Below the pieces are notes generated by a model, which searched no databases, was not told the origin of the DNA, and saw nothing but the letters and a program-made list of their open reading frames with translations. Position numbers and translations under genes: made by a program. Shown piece by piece: positions 27,378-35,715 of a stretch of DNA of 64,000 nucleotides (its first letter is position 1; each line of letters begins with the position of its first letter). The stretch is from JAGPUQ01 sp049325095 (lineage in GTDB: Bacteria; Pseudomonadota; Gammaproteobacteria; Pseudomonadales; Porticoccaceae). The stretch spans positions 1-64,000 of the forward strand of contig JBMOPO010000041.1 in the NCBI GenBank assembly GCA_049325095.1. Direction: 5' to 3'.

Positions 27378-28901
27378 ATGATCCTCGTCGCGCTGCTTCT
27401 CATCCCCTTCCTCGGCGGCCTGCTGGCCTGGCAGCTGGAGCGCGCCGGCGGCAACGCGCCGCGCCAGGTCGCGCTCGGTGCGGCGCTGCTGCTGGTCGCG
27501 GCGGGCATCGGGCTGTGGCTGCACGGGGATTTCGCCCCGGGGGTCGGGGCGGCGCGCTGGCTCGCGGAATTCCGCGCGCCCTGGATTCCGCGTTTCGGGG
27601 CCAGCTTCCACCTCGCCCTCGACGGCCTCGGCCTCGCCATGATCCTGCTCACCGGCATCCTCGGCGCGGTGGCGGTCCTGGCGAGCTGGAAGGAGGTCAC
27701 CTATCGCACCGGCCTGTTCCACCTCAACCTGCTGTGGATCCTCGCCGGCGTGGTCGGCGTGTTCCTCGCCGTGGACCTCCTGCTGTTCTTCGTGTGCTGG
27801 GAAGTCATGCTGGTGCCGATGTATTTCCTGATCACGGTCTGGGGCCGCGACATTCCCGCCGGCCCCACCCGCGTGCAGGCGGCCACCAAGTTCTTCATCT
27901 ATACCCAGGCCGGCGGCCTGTTGCTGCTGATCGCCATCGTGGGGCTGGCGCTGGCGCATTTCGCGGTGACCGGCGCAGTCACCTTCGACCTCGACGCGCT
28001 GCGCGGGACGCCGCTCGCGCCGGGTGTGGAGTACGCGCTGATGCTCGGGTTCTTCGTCGCCTTCGCGGTGAAGCTGCCGGTGGTGCCGCTGCATGGCTGG
28101 CTGGCCGACGCGCACGCCGCGTCGCCCACCGCCGGCTCCGTGGACATCACCGGCCTGCTGCTCAAGACCGCCGCGTTCGGGCTGTTGCGCTTCGCGCTGC
28201 CGCTGTTCCCCGACGCCTCCCGCGAGTTCGCGGCCATCGCCATGGGCCTGGGGGTGATCAGCATCGTCTGGGGCGGCGTGCTCGCCTTCGCCCAGACGCA
28301 CACCAAGCGCCTCCTCGCCTACGCCAGCGTCTCGCACATGGGTTTCGTGCTCATCGGCATCTACGCGGCGAACCAGCTCGCGCTGCAGGGCGTGGTGGTG
28401 CTGATGCTCGCCGGGGCGCTGTCCACGGGCGCGCTGTTTCTGATCGCCGGCCAGGTGCACGAACGCACCGGCACCTTCGAGATGGGCGCGCTGGGCGGGC
28501 TCTGGGCGCGCCTGCCGCTGATCCCGCCGTTTGCGCTGCTGTTTGGCGCCGCCACCCTGGGTCTCCCCGGGCTCGGCAACTTCGTCGGCGAATTCCTGGT
28601 GCTGGGCGGCGCCTGGCAGGTGGCCCCGGCGCTCACCGCCGCCGCCGCGAGCGGTCTCGTCCTCGCCGCAGTGTATGTGCTGGCGCTGATCCACCGGGTG
28701 TTCCTCGGCCCGGCGCGGGCCGCTGCACCGCTGCCCGACGCCACCGCCCGCGAGGCGGTCGTCCTGGCCTCGCTCGCCCTGCTGCTGGTCGCGCTGGGCC
28801 TGTATCCGCAACCCGCGCTCGACCTGACGGCGGCGGTGGCTGCCGGCGTGCAGCAGGCCCTGGCCGCCGCGCCCGCCGCCGTCGTCGGGTCGCCGCCCTG
28901 A
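27378..28901 (+). CDS. nuoM: NADH-quinone oxidoreductase subunit M
   Basis: The 507-residue antiporter-like subunit has about 14 membrane helices. It shows LLFFVCWEVMLVPMYFLITV with the conserved Glu of helix five, and AVKLPVVPLHGWLADAHAAS with the conserved Lys. It also has TKRLLAYASVSHMGFVLIGI. It sits between NuoL and NuoN in the membrane arm. It follows nuoL by 12 bases and precedes nuoN by 10. Confidence 0.95.
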   Translation: MILVALLLIPFLGGLLAWQLERAGGNAPRQVALGAALLLVAAGIGLWLHGDFAPGVGAARWLAEFRAPWIPRFGASFHLALDGLGLAMILLTGILGAVAVLASWKEVTYRTGLFHLNLLWILAGVVGVFLAVDLLLFFVCWEVMLVPMYFLITVWGRDIPAGPTRVQAATKFFIYTQAGGLLLLIAIVGLALAHFAVTGAVTFDLDALRGTPLAPGVEYALMLGFFVAFAVKLPVVPLHGWLADAHAASPTAGSVDITGLLLKTAAFGLLRFALPLFPDASREFAAIAMGLGVISIVWGGVLAFAQTHTKRLLAYASVSHMGFVLIGIYAANQLALQGVVVLMLAGALSTGALFLIAGQVHERTGTFEMGALGGLWARLPLIPPFALLFGAATLGLPGLGNFVGEFLVLGGAWQVAPALTAAAASGLVLAAVYVLALIHRVFLGPARAAAPLPDATAREAVVLASLALLLVALGLYPQPALDLTAAVAAGVQQALAAAPAAVVGSPP

Positions 28902-28911
28902 GCCCGCCGCC

Positions 28912-30384
28912 ATGATCAGCAACCTCCAGGTCATCGCCCTGCTGCCGCAACTGCTGAGCAACCTGCTCGCCGTCCTGGTGATGGCGTTGATCGCCGTGCG
29001 CCGCGACCACCGGCTGATCGCCACGGTCACCGCGCTCGGCCTCGCCGCGGCGCTCGCCTCCGTCCCCTATGCGGCCACCGCCGGCCCCCAGGCGGCCACC
29101 GCGCTGTTCGTGGCCGATGGCCTCACGCAGTTCTACGCCGCGCTCATCCTGGTCGCCGCGCTGGGCACCAGCCTCCTGCTGTGGGGTTACCTCGACGACT
29201 TGCCCGGCAACCGCGAGGAACTGTATCTGCTGCTGTCGCTGGCGGTGGCCGGGGCCCTGACGCTGGTCGCCGCCCGGCACCTCGCGAGCTTCTTCATCGG
29301 CCTGGAGCTGATGTCGATCCCCATGTACGGCATGGCCGGCTACTTCTTCGCACACCGGCGCGGGGTCGAGGGCGTCACCAAGTACCTGGTGCTGTCCGGC
29401 GCCGCGACCGCCTTCCTCCTGTTTGGCATGGCGCTGCTGTATGCCGCGGCGGGGCACCTCGATTTCGCCGGGCTCGCCGCTCTGCCCAGCGGCGGATCCG
29501 CCCCCGATGGCTGGCTGGCGCCGGTCGGCGGCGCGCTGGTGCTGGTCGGCATCGCCTTCAAGCTGTCGCTGGCGCCCTTCCACCAGTGGACGCTGGACGT
29601 CTACGAGGACGCACCGGCGCCGGTGGGCGCGTTCCTGGCGACCGTCGGCAAGGTCGCCGTGGCCGGTGTCCTGCTGCGGCTGCTCGCCGAGAGCGGGGTT
29701 CTCGACCCCGGCGCACGGTATCCGTCCGGAGCGGCGCTCGATCTGCTGGGGGTGCTCGCCCTGGTCGCGGTGGCCTCGATCCTCATCGGCAACCTGCTCG
29801 CGCTTCGCCAACAGAACCTCAAGCGCCTGCTCGCGGCGTCCTCCACCGCGCACTTCGGCTATCTGCTGGTCGCCATCGTCGCCGGGGGCGCCCTGGCCCG
29901 GGAGGCCGCCGGGATGTACCTCGCCGCCTATGTGGCCACGACTCTCGGCGCCTTCGGCGTGATCAGCGCGCTGTCCCGCAGCGGCGCCGGTCAGGACGTC
30001 GAGACCCTGGGTGCGCTGCGCGGCCTGGCGGCGCGCTCGCCGTTCCTGGCCTTGGCGCTCACGGTGATGCTGCTGTCGCTCAGCGGCATGCCGCTGACCG
30101 CCGGCTTCATCGGCAAGTTCTCGGTCATTGTCGCGGGCTCCGCGGCCGGGCTCTGGCTGTTGCTGGGTACGGTGGTGCTCGGCAGCGCGATCGGTCTGGC
30201 CTACTATCTGCGGGTCATCGCCGCCATCCATGCGGCGCCGGAGCCGGGCGACCGGCCGCTGCGCGCACACCGCGGCGGCGCGGTGACGGTCGCCTTCGCG
30301 CTCATCGCCGTGCTCGCCATTGGCCTGTGGCCCCAGCCGCTCCTGGCGGTGTTGCAGCAGGCCACGGTGGCCCATCTGCCCTGA
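28912..30384 (+). CDS. nuoN: NADH-quinone oxidoreductase subunit N
   Basis: The 490-residue antiporter-like subunit has about 14 membrane helices. Marks include SFFIGLELMSIPMYGMAGYF, FKLSLAPFHQWTLDVYEDAP and LKRLLAASSTAHFGYLLVAI, each holding charged residues of the proton path. It is the last gene of the nuo operon and completes the set of 13 genes for a 14-subunit type I complex, with C and D fused. It is followed by a hairpin and the separate ffs promoter. Confidence 0.95.
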   Translation: MISNLQVIALLPQLLSNLLAVLVMALIAVRRDHRLIATVTALGLAAALASVPYAATAGPQAATALFVADGLTQFYAALILVAALGTSLLLWGYLDDLPGNREELYLLLSLAVAGALTLVAARHLASFFIGLELMSIPMYGMAGYFFAHRRGVEGVTKYLVLSGAATAFLLFGMALLYAAAGHLDFAGLAALPSGGSAPDGWLAPVGGALVLVGIAFKLSLAPFHQWTLDVYEDAPAPVGAFLATVGKVAVAGVLLRLLAESGVLDPGARYPSGAALDLLGVLALVAVASILIGNLLALRQQNLKRLLAASSTAHFGYLLVAIVAGGALAREAAGMYLAAYVATTLGAFGVISALSRSGAGQDVETLGALRGLAARSPFLALALTVMLLSLSGMPLTAGFIGKFSVIVAGSAAGLWLLLGTVVLGSAIGLAYYLRVIAAIHAAPEPGDRPLRAHRGGAVTVAFALIAVLAIGLWPQPLLAVLQQATVAHLP

Positions 30385-30410
30385 CGGCCGGAGATCTCCT
30401 GGGCGGCCTC

Positions 30411-30443
30411 GCTCAGCGAGGGCGGACGGGTCGCCCGCTGAGC
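30411..30443 (+). terminator. Stem-loop after nuo operon
   Basis: GCTCAGC pairs with GCTGAGC and, after a two-base bulge, GGGCG pairs with CGCCC around a seven-base loop. There is no T-run, so this is either a Rho-assisted end or an mRNA 3'-end protection hairpin. Confidence 0.45.
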
Positions 30444-30466
30444 AGGTGCTCACGGGAGAATGCGGG

Positions 30467-30495
30467 TTGCGCCGCGCCGGGCCAACCCGGATAAT
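30467..30495 (+). promoter_or_regulatory. Promoter of SRP RNA gene
   Basis: TTGCGC (30467-30472) and GATAAT (30490-30495) are separated by exactly 17 bases, with the RNA start predicted about 10 bases further on. Confidence 0.6.
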
Positions 30496-30508
30496 CGCGG
30501 CCCGCAAT

Positions 30509-30619
<111 letters not shown>

Positions 30620-30686
30620 TCCATTTCGATATCACCTATATCCGCGCTCCGCAGGGGCGATTCCCGCGGGGCGCCGGCAGTCGGCC

Positions 30687-30692
30687 TATAAT
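30687..30692 (+). promoter_or_regulatory. Possible -10 box of dnaX
   Basis: A perfect TATAAT lies 43 bases before the dnaX start, between ffs and dnaX. No good -35 box is seen at normal spacing. Confidence 0.4.
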
Positions 30693-30734
30693 GGCCGCCG
30701 GTCGCAATGACGCCGATCCCAGGCGCAATCCCGC

Positions 30735-32393
30735 ATGAGCTATCAGGTGCTGGCCCGCAAGTGGCGGCCCCGCGTGTTCGCCGAAATGGTGGGCCAGGAG
30801 CACGTCCTCAAGGCACTGATCAACGCCCTGGATCAGGGCCGGCTGCACCATGCCTATCTGTTCACCGGCACCCGCGGGGTGGGCAAGACCACCATCGCGC
30901 GCATCCTGGCCAAGTGTCTCAACTGCGAAACCGGCGTGCGCGCCGTCCCCTGCGGCACCTGCGCGGCCTGCGTCGAGGTGTCCGAGGGGCGCTTCGTGGA
31001 CCTGATCGAAGTCGATGCCGCCTCGCGCACCAAGGTCGAGGACACCCGCGACCTGCTGGAGAACGTCCAGTACCTGCCCAGCCGGGGGCGTTACAAGGTG
31101 TATCTGATCGACGAGGTGCACATGCTCTCCGGGCACAGTTTCAACGCGCTGCTCAAGACGCTCGAGGAGCCGCCGCCCCACGTCAAGTTTCTGCTTGCCA
31201 CCACCGATCCGCAGAAACTGCCGGTGACCGTGCTGTCGCGCTGCCTGCAGTTCAATCTCAAGAATCTGGCCCCGGAACGGATCGCCGGCCACCTCGCCAA
31301 TGTGCTGCGCGCGGAAAACATCCCCTTCGAGGAGGCGGGCCTGTGGGCTCTGGCGCGGGCCGCCGACGGCAGCCTGCGCGATGCGCTGAGCCTTGCCGAT
31401 CAGGCGGTGGCCCAGGGCGGCGGCCAGGTGCTGGAGGCCGAGGTCAACGCCATGCTCGGCACCATCGATCGCTCCCGGGTGCTGGCCCTCTGTCAGGCCA
31501 TCGCCGCCGGCGACGGGCCGCGGGTGCTGGAACTGGTGGAGAGCCTTGCCGAGCTGGCGCCCGATTACAGCGATGCGCTGGCCGCCATGATCGCGCTCTG
31601 GCACCGGGTGGCGGTGGCGCAGGCGGTGCCCGAGGCGCTCGACGAGCGCAGTCCCGACCACGCGGCGATCGGCGAGCTGGCGGCGGCGCTGGACCGCGAG
31701 GCGGTGCAGTTGTTCTACCAGATCTGCCTGCTGGGCCGGCGCGATCTGCCGTTCAGCGGCGACCCGCGGGTCGGTTTCGAGATGATCCTGCTCCGCCAAC
31801 TGGCGTTTCAGCCGGTGCCCTCGGCAGCCGCTGCCGGAGCCCCGCCGGCGAACGGGCGGGATGCGGTGCGGGAGGCACCGCGCCCGGCAAAAAAGCCGGA
31901 GCCTGAATCCGCGGCGCCGGGCGGCTCGCCGGAGCCGCCACAGCCGGCCCCGGCGGACGCCGGGATCGCCCTGTGCGCTCTGCGCCCCGAGCTGTGGCCG
32001 CGGGTCTGCGGTGCGCTCGGGCTGGGCGGCCTGGCCGGCAACACCGCCGAGAACCTGGAGCTGGTCGGGGTGGCGGGTACCGAGCTGAGGTTCCGGCTCG
32101 ACGCCGGCAGCGCCGCGCTGTACGAGGACGGTCACCGCCAGCGCCTGCAGGCTGCCCTGGCCGACTATTTCGGCAGCGCGGTGACGGCGGTCGTCGAAGT
32201 CGGGGACCTGCCCGCCGAATCGCCCCGCGCGGCGGCGCTGCGCGCGGCGCGCGAACGTCGCGCCCGGGCGGTGGCCGAACTGCGCGCCGATCCGGTGGTG
32301 GGCGCCCTGGTGGAACGGTTCGACGGGGTGCTGCTCGAAGATTCGGTGGTCCCGCTCGATGACGGAGAGGTTGCCCATGAAAGAGCTCGATGA
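30735..32393 (+). CDS. dnaX: DNA polymerase III tau subunit, with gamma by frameshift
   Basis: The 552-residue clamp-loader ATPase starts MSYQVLARKWRPRVFAEMVG. It has Walker A GTRGVGKTTIARILA, a zinc site (CLNC, then CGTCAAC) and a DEVHMLSGHSFNALLKTLEE Walker B region. Sensor motifs follow in TDPQKLPVTVLSRC. After residue about 365 comes a Pro/Ala-rich linker and the tau-specific C-terminal domain that binds the polymerase. A slippery heptamer in the linker would also give a shorter gamma form. The tau protein is shorter than E. coli tau, mostly through the linker and domain IV. The gene opens the dnaX-ybaB-recR-rnd-ycgL-ycgN cluster. Confidence 0.95.
   Translation: MSYQVLARKWRPRVFAEMVGQEHVLKALINALDQGRLHHAYLFTGTRGVGKTTIARILAKCLNCETGVRAVPCGTCAACVEVSEGRFVDLIEVDAASRTKVEDTRDLLENVQYLPSRGRYKVYLIDEVHMLSGHSFNALLKTLEEPPPHVKFLLATTDPQKLPVTVLSRCLQFNLKNLAPERIAGHLANVLRAENIPFEEAGLWALARAADGSLRDALSLADQAVAQGGGQVLEAEVNAMLGTIDRSRVLALCQAIAAGDGPRVLELVESLAELAPDYSDALAAMIALWHRVAVAQAVPEALDERSPDHAAIGELAAALDREAVQLFYQICLLGRRDLPFSGDPRVGFEMILLRQLAFQPVPSAAAAGAPPANGRDAVREAPRPAKKPEPESAAPGGSPEPPQPAPADAGIALCALRPELWPRVCGALGLGGLAGNTAENLELVGVAGTELRFRLDAGSAALYEDGHRQRLQAALADYFGSAVTAVVEVGDLPAESPRAAALRAARERRARAVAELRADPVVGALVERFDGVLLEDSVVPLDDGEVAHERAR
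31870..31939 (+). promoter_or_regulatory. Programmed -1 frameshift signal in dnaX
   Basis: The heptamer A-AAA-AAG lies at 31889-31895 in the correct phase. A -1 slip gives Ala-Gly-Ala and then TGA at 31904-31906, ending a gamma protein of about 390 residues. A Shine-Dalgarno-like GGGAGG stimulator lies upstream at 31870-31875. A perfect 8-pair stem (31920-31927 / 31932-31939, four-base loop) follows 24 bases downstream. E. coli dnaX uses the same heptamer with the same type of stimulators. Confidence 0.8.
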
Positions 32394-32697
32394 CTTGATG
32401 CAGCAGGCGAAGCGAATGCAGGAGAAGATGCAGCGGCTGCAGGAGCAGGCCGCCACGGCCGAGGTCACCGGGGAGGCCGGCGCCGGACTGGTCCGGGTGC
32501 GCATGACCGGGCGCCACGACGTGCGCCAGGTGAGCATCGATCCGGGGCTGCTCGAGGAAGACGTGGAAGTGCTCGAAGACCTGCTCGCCGCTGCGGTCAA
32601 CGATGCGGTGCGCAAGGTCGAGGCCCGGCAGAAGGAGCTGCTGGGCGGGCTCGCGGCCGGCATCCCGCTGCCGCCCGGCTTCAAGCTGCCGTTCTGA
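32377..32697 (+). CDS. ybaB: YbaB/EbfC nucleoid-associated protein
   Basis: The 106-residue DNA-binding protein starts MKELDDLMQQAKRMQEKMQR, the family N-terminal helix. It contains VRVRMTGRHDVRQVSIDPGL and ends with GIPLPPGFKLPF, typical of YbaB. It forms dimers that bind DNA and may help recombination together with RecR. The ATG at 32377 is preferred over one at 32359 because GGAGAGG lies 6 bases before it. It overlaps the dnaX 3' end, and its stop overlaps recR (TGATG), so it is translated as part of the cluster. Confidence 0.92.
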   Translation: MKELDDLMQQAKRMQEKMQRLQEQAATAEVTGEAGAGLVRVRMTGRHDVRQVSIDPGLLEEDVEVLEDLLAAAVNDAVRKVEARQKELLGGLAAGIPLPPGFKLPF

Positions 32698-33302
32698 TGG
32701 CCACCTTCAGCCCGCTCATCGACCGGCTCATCCAGGCCCTGCGCCGCCTGCCGGGGGTCGGCCCGCGGAGCGCCCAGCGCATGGCGCTGCACCTGCTGGA
32801 ACGCGACCGGGACGGCGCCCGACAGCTCGCCGCGGTGCTGGTCGAGGCCGCCGAGCGGGTGGCGCGATGTCGTCGGTGCCGCACCCTCACCGAGGCCGAG
32901 GAGTGTCCGATCTGCGCCAATCCGCGCCGCGATCCGAGCCTGCTGTGCGTGGTCGAGACCCCGGCGGATGTGCTCGCCATCGAGCAGTCCGGAAGCTATC
33001 AGGGCCGCTACTTCGTGCTGCTGGGCCGGCTGTCGCCCATCGACGGACTCGGGCCGGAGGAGCTCGGCATCGACCAGTTGCTGCGCCGGCTCGCCGCCGA
33101 GCCGGTGGCGGAGCTCATTCTGGCCACCAACCTGACCGTCGAGGGCGAGGCCACCGCGCAGTTCATCGGCGAACACGCCGCCGCGCTCGGCGTAGCGGTC
33201 ACCCGGATCGCCCACGGGGTGCCGCTGGGCGGCGAGCTGGAACATGTGGACGGCGGAACCCTGAGCCACGCCTTCACCAGCCGGCGGCGGATGTCGCCAT
33301 GA
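32697..33302 (+). CDS. recR: Recombination mediator RecR
   Basis: The 201-residue protein of the RecFOR repair pathway has an N-terminal helix-hairpin-helix (RRLPGVGPRSAQRMALHLLE). A zinc site follows in CRRCRTLTEAEECPICANPR with its four Cys residues, and then a Toprim domain from LLCVVETPADVLAIEQSG onward. With RecO it loads RecA at single-strand gaps. It sits in the conserved dnaX-ybaB-recR order, and its stop overlaps rnd (ATGA). Confidence 0.95.
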   Translation: MATFSPLIDRLIQALRRLPGVGPRSAQRMALHLLERDRDGARQLAAVLVEAAERVARCRRCRTLTEAEECPICANPRRDPSLLCVVETPADVLAIEQSGSYQGRYFVLLGRLSPIDGLGPEELGIDQLLRRLAAEPVAELILATNLTVEGEATAQFIGEHAAALGVAVTRIAHGVPLGGELEHVDGGTLSHAFTSRRRMSP

Positions 33303-34450
33303 CCGGCGACCCGGCTGCGGCCACCCTGATCGAGAGCGCGGCGCAGCTCGCCGCGGCCGCGGCGGCCTGGCGCGCGCACCCGGCGCTGGCGCTCGACACC
33401 GAATTCATGCGCACCGACACCTTCCACCCGCGGCTGGCCCTGGTCCAGGTGAGCGACGGCGAGCGGGTGTGGCTGGTGGATCCGCTGGCGATCGGCGATC
33501 TGACCCCGCTGGCCGGCGTGCTCGCCGATCCCGCGGTGGTCAAGGTGCTGCACTCATGCTCCGAGGATCTGGAGGTATTGCAGCGCGCCGTCGGCTGTCG
33601 CCCGGCGCCCCTGTACGACACCCAGGTGGCGGCGGCGATGACCGGGCACGGCTTTTCGCTCAGCTATGGCGCCCTGGTCAGGCGCCTGCTGGGCATCGAA
33701 CTGGACAAGCAGGAAACCCGTTCGGACTGGATGCAGCGGCCGCTCAGCGCCGCGCAACTCGACTATGCCGCAGCCGACGTGCGCTTCCTGTTTCCGGTGT
33801 ACCTGCGGCTCGCCGAGGACGCCGCGCGGCTGCACCGGGCCGCCTGGATCGACGAGGAAATGGCCCGCCTGGCGGCCCGGGCCGCGGAGGAGCCGCCGCC
33901 CCGGGAGCAGTATCTGCGCGTGAAGGGCGCGGGCCGGCTGGGCCGCGCGGAACTCGCCGCCCTGCGCGAGTTGGCGGCCTGGCGCGAGGCCGAGGCGCGG
34001 CACCGCGACCGCCCGCGCGGCCACATCGTCAACGATGCCGAGCTGCTGGCGCTGGCCGCGGCCCGCCCGGCCGGCCGGGCCGCCCTGGCGGCGGTCGAAG
34101 GGTTGCGGCCGCGGGTGGTGCGCGAATACGGCGAGCCGCTGCTGGCGGCGGTGGCCGCGGCAGCCGCGCTGCCGGCGGAGGCGCAGCCGCCGGCCCTGGA
34201 CCAGGGTCCGCCGGAGCGGGCCGCGCGGGAGTTCATCCGCGCCAGCCGGGAGTGGCTGGCGGAGCGCGCCGGGCAGTTGGCCATCGCCCCCGAGATGCTC
34301 GCCCGGCGCGCCGATCTGGAACTGTTGGCGCGCTCCCGGGCCGCGGGCGGGGCGACGCTGCCCCCGGCCCTGGCGCAGGGCTGGCGCCGCGCGGCGGTGG
34401 GGGAGCCGCTGCTCGAGTTCGCCCGCGACTGGACCCCGGGGGCGGCATGA
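33299..34450 (+). CDS. rnd: Ribonuclease D
   Basis: The 383-residue 3'-5' exoribonuclease trims tRNA precursors. The DEDD active-site residues are visible: Asp and Glu in ALDTEFMRTDTF, Asp in LHSCSEDLEVLQ and Asp in LDYAAADVRFLFP, with the neighbouring Tyr of the DEDDy group. HRDC-type domains follow, including REAEARHRDRPRGHIVNDAE. The C-terminal part is Ala- and Arg-rich. The ATG at 33299 overlaps recR; the long upstream frame is shadow of recR and ybaB. Confidence 0.93.
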   Translation: MTGDPAAATLIESAAQLAAAAAAWRAHPALALDTEFMRTDTFHPRLALVQVSDGERVWLVDPLAIGDLTPLAGVLADPAVVKVLHSCSEDLEVLQRAVGCRPAPLYDTQVAAAMTGHGFSLSYGALVRRLLGIELDKQETRSDWMQRPLSAAQLDYAAADVRFLFPVYLRLAEDAARLHRAAWIDEEMARLAARAAEEPPPREQYLRVKGAGRLGRAELAALRELAAWREAEARHRDRPRGHIVNDAELLALAAARPAGRAALAAVEGLRPRVVREYGEPLLAAVAAAAALPAEAQPPALDQGPPERAAREFIRASREWLAERAGQLAIAPEMLARRADLELLARSRAAGGATLPPALAQGWRRAAVGEPLLEFARDWTPGAA

Positions 34451-34752
34451 GCGAGTGTGCCGCACCGCTGCGCTGCCGGGTCTATCGCAGTTCGCGGCGC
34501 GCCGATCTGTATCTCTATGTGACCGAGGCCCGGGATCTCGCCCCGGTGCCGGAGGACCTGCTGGCCCGCTTCGGAACCCCGGAGCTGGCGCTGTGCCTGG
34601 AGCTGGGCCCGGACCGGCGCCTGGCGCGCGCGGACTCCGGCGCAGTGCTCGCCGCGCTGCGCGGGTGCGGCTGGTACCTGCAGCTGCCCCCGGCGCCGGA
34701 CGCGCTGGCCGCGGCCATTGCCGCGCGCAACGAAAAGCTGCCGCGGCGCTGA
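34447..34752 (+). CDS. ycgL: YcgL domain protein (UPF0745)
   Basis: The 101-residue protein has the YcgL fold marks: CRVYRSSRRADLYLYVTEAR near the start, PEDLLARFGTPELALCLELG in the middle, and GCGWYLQLPP near the end. Its role is not established; in many gammaproteobacteria it sits next to rnd, as here, suggesting a link with RNA metabolism. It overlaps rnd by four bases and is followed by ycgN after 5 bases. Confidence 0.85.
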   Translation: MSECAAPLRCRVYRSSRRADLYLYVTEARDLAPVPEDLLARFGTPELALCLELGPDRRLARADSGAVLAALRGCGWYLQLPPAPDALAAAIAARNEKLPRR

Positions 34753-34757
34753 CGGCG

Positions 34758-35195
34758 ATGGAGCGGTTCTGGGAGCGCAAGCGCCTGGCGGACCTGGATC
34801 CCGCGGAGTGGGAGTCGCTGTGCGACGGCTGCGGGCGCTGTTGCCTGCTCAAGCTGGAGGATGCCGACGGCGGGGCCATTTCCTACACCGGCGTCGCCTG
34901 CCGGCTGCTGGATCTGGAGTCGGTGCGCTGCACCGACTATGCCCGCCGCAGCCGGCGGGTGCCCGACTGCCTGGTGCTGGACGCGGCGGCGGTGGTGGCG
35001 ACCCCCTGGCTGCCGGCGACCTGCGCCTACCGGCTGGTGGCCGAGGGCAAGCCGCTGCCGGACTGGCATCCGCTGGTGTCCGGGGATCCCCGCGGGGCGC
35101 GCAAGGCCGGGATTTCGGTGGCCGGCCGGGTGCTGTCGGAGCGGTTCGTGCACCCCGCGGCGCTTGCCGAACACATCGTTCGCTGGGTGGAGTGA
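34758..35195 (+). CDS. ycgN: YcgN family cysteine-cluster protein (UPF0260)
   Basis: The 145-residue protein has the family start FWERKRLADLDPAEWESLCD and the Cys-rich site CDGCGRCCLLKLED, with more Cys residues in GVACRLLDLESVRCTDY and LPATCAYRL. It resembles the CxxCxxCC group thought to bind zinc or an iron-sulfur centre. No role is established. Gene order rnd-ycgL-ycgN is widely conserved in gammaproteobacteria. Confidence 0.88.
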   Translation: MERFWERKRLADLDPAEWESLCDGCGRCCLLKLEDADGGAISYTGVACRLLDLESVRCTDYARRSRRVPDCLVLDAAAVVATPWLPATCAYRLVAEGKPLPDWHPLVSGDPRGARKAGISVAGRVLSERFVHPAALAEHIVRWVE

Positions 35196-35201
35196 CAGCA
35201 T

Positions 35202-35630
35202 TTGTATACGGACGAAAACTACTTCTGGGGCCTGGTCGGTTACTACCTGGGCGTGTTGCTGCTGCTGGTGCCGGCCTGGCGCCTGACCCGCCCCCTGCCC
35301 GGATTCCCCTTGCGCGCCCTGGTGCGCTGTGCGCTGGTCGCCCTGTTGGGCACGCCGATGCTCGCCTATCCGGATATGCACTATCTGGCACCGGCCTGGG
35401 GCGTGATGCTGTTCGATGCCATCGACCCCGAGCCGCACGACGGCCTGTTGCGCGGCGTCCTGCCGCTGGCGGCGGTGTTCGGGTTGCTCTATGCGGTGAC
35501 CCTGCTGGCCTGGGTGCCGCTGCGCGATCGCCGGCGGCCGCCGGCCCGGCGGGTGCGGCCGGTGCGGCCGGTGCGGCGGGAGCCGAGGTTCGGCCCGATC
35601 GACCGCGGCAACTCCCGGCCCGGCGGCTGA
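35202..35630 (+). CDS. Small membrane protein of unknown function
   Basis: The 142-residue protein starts at TTG with MYTDENYFWGLVGYYLGVLL and has three or so predicted membrane segments. It ends in a very basic, Pro- and Arg-rich tail with a repeated VRPVR unit. I do not recognise the family with certainty. It is 6 bases after ycgN and has its own gap of 85 bases before the MoxR gene, where a promoter lies, so it more likely belongs to the ycgN transcript. The start codon is uncertain since no ATG is available near the N-terminus. Confidence 0.6.
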   Translation: MYTDENYFWGLVGYYLGVLLLLVPAWRLTRPLPGFPLRALVRCALVALLGTPMLAYPDMHYLAPAWGVMLFDAIDPEPHDGLLRGVLPLAAVFGLLYAVTLLAWVPLRDRRRPPARRVRPVRPVRREPRFGPIDRGNSRPGG

Positions 35631-35651
35631 CCGGTGGGTTTCGACCCTGAA

Positions 35652-35680
35652 TTGGAAGCCCCCCGGGGTTGCCGTAGAAT
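35652..35680 (+). promoter_or_regulatory. Probable promoter of MoxR-VWA pair
   Basis: TTGGAA (35652-35657) and TAGAAT (35675-35680) are spaced by 17 bases and lie 36 bases before the MoxR start, itself preceded by a GGAGAG ribosome-binding site. Confidence 0.6.
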
Positions 35681-35715
35681 GCCCCACAGCTGATTTTTCA
35701 ACTTCGGAGAGCGAG

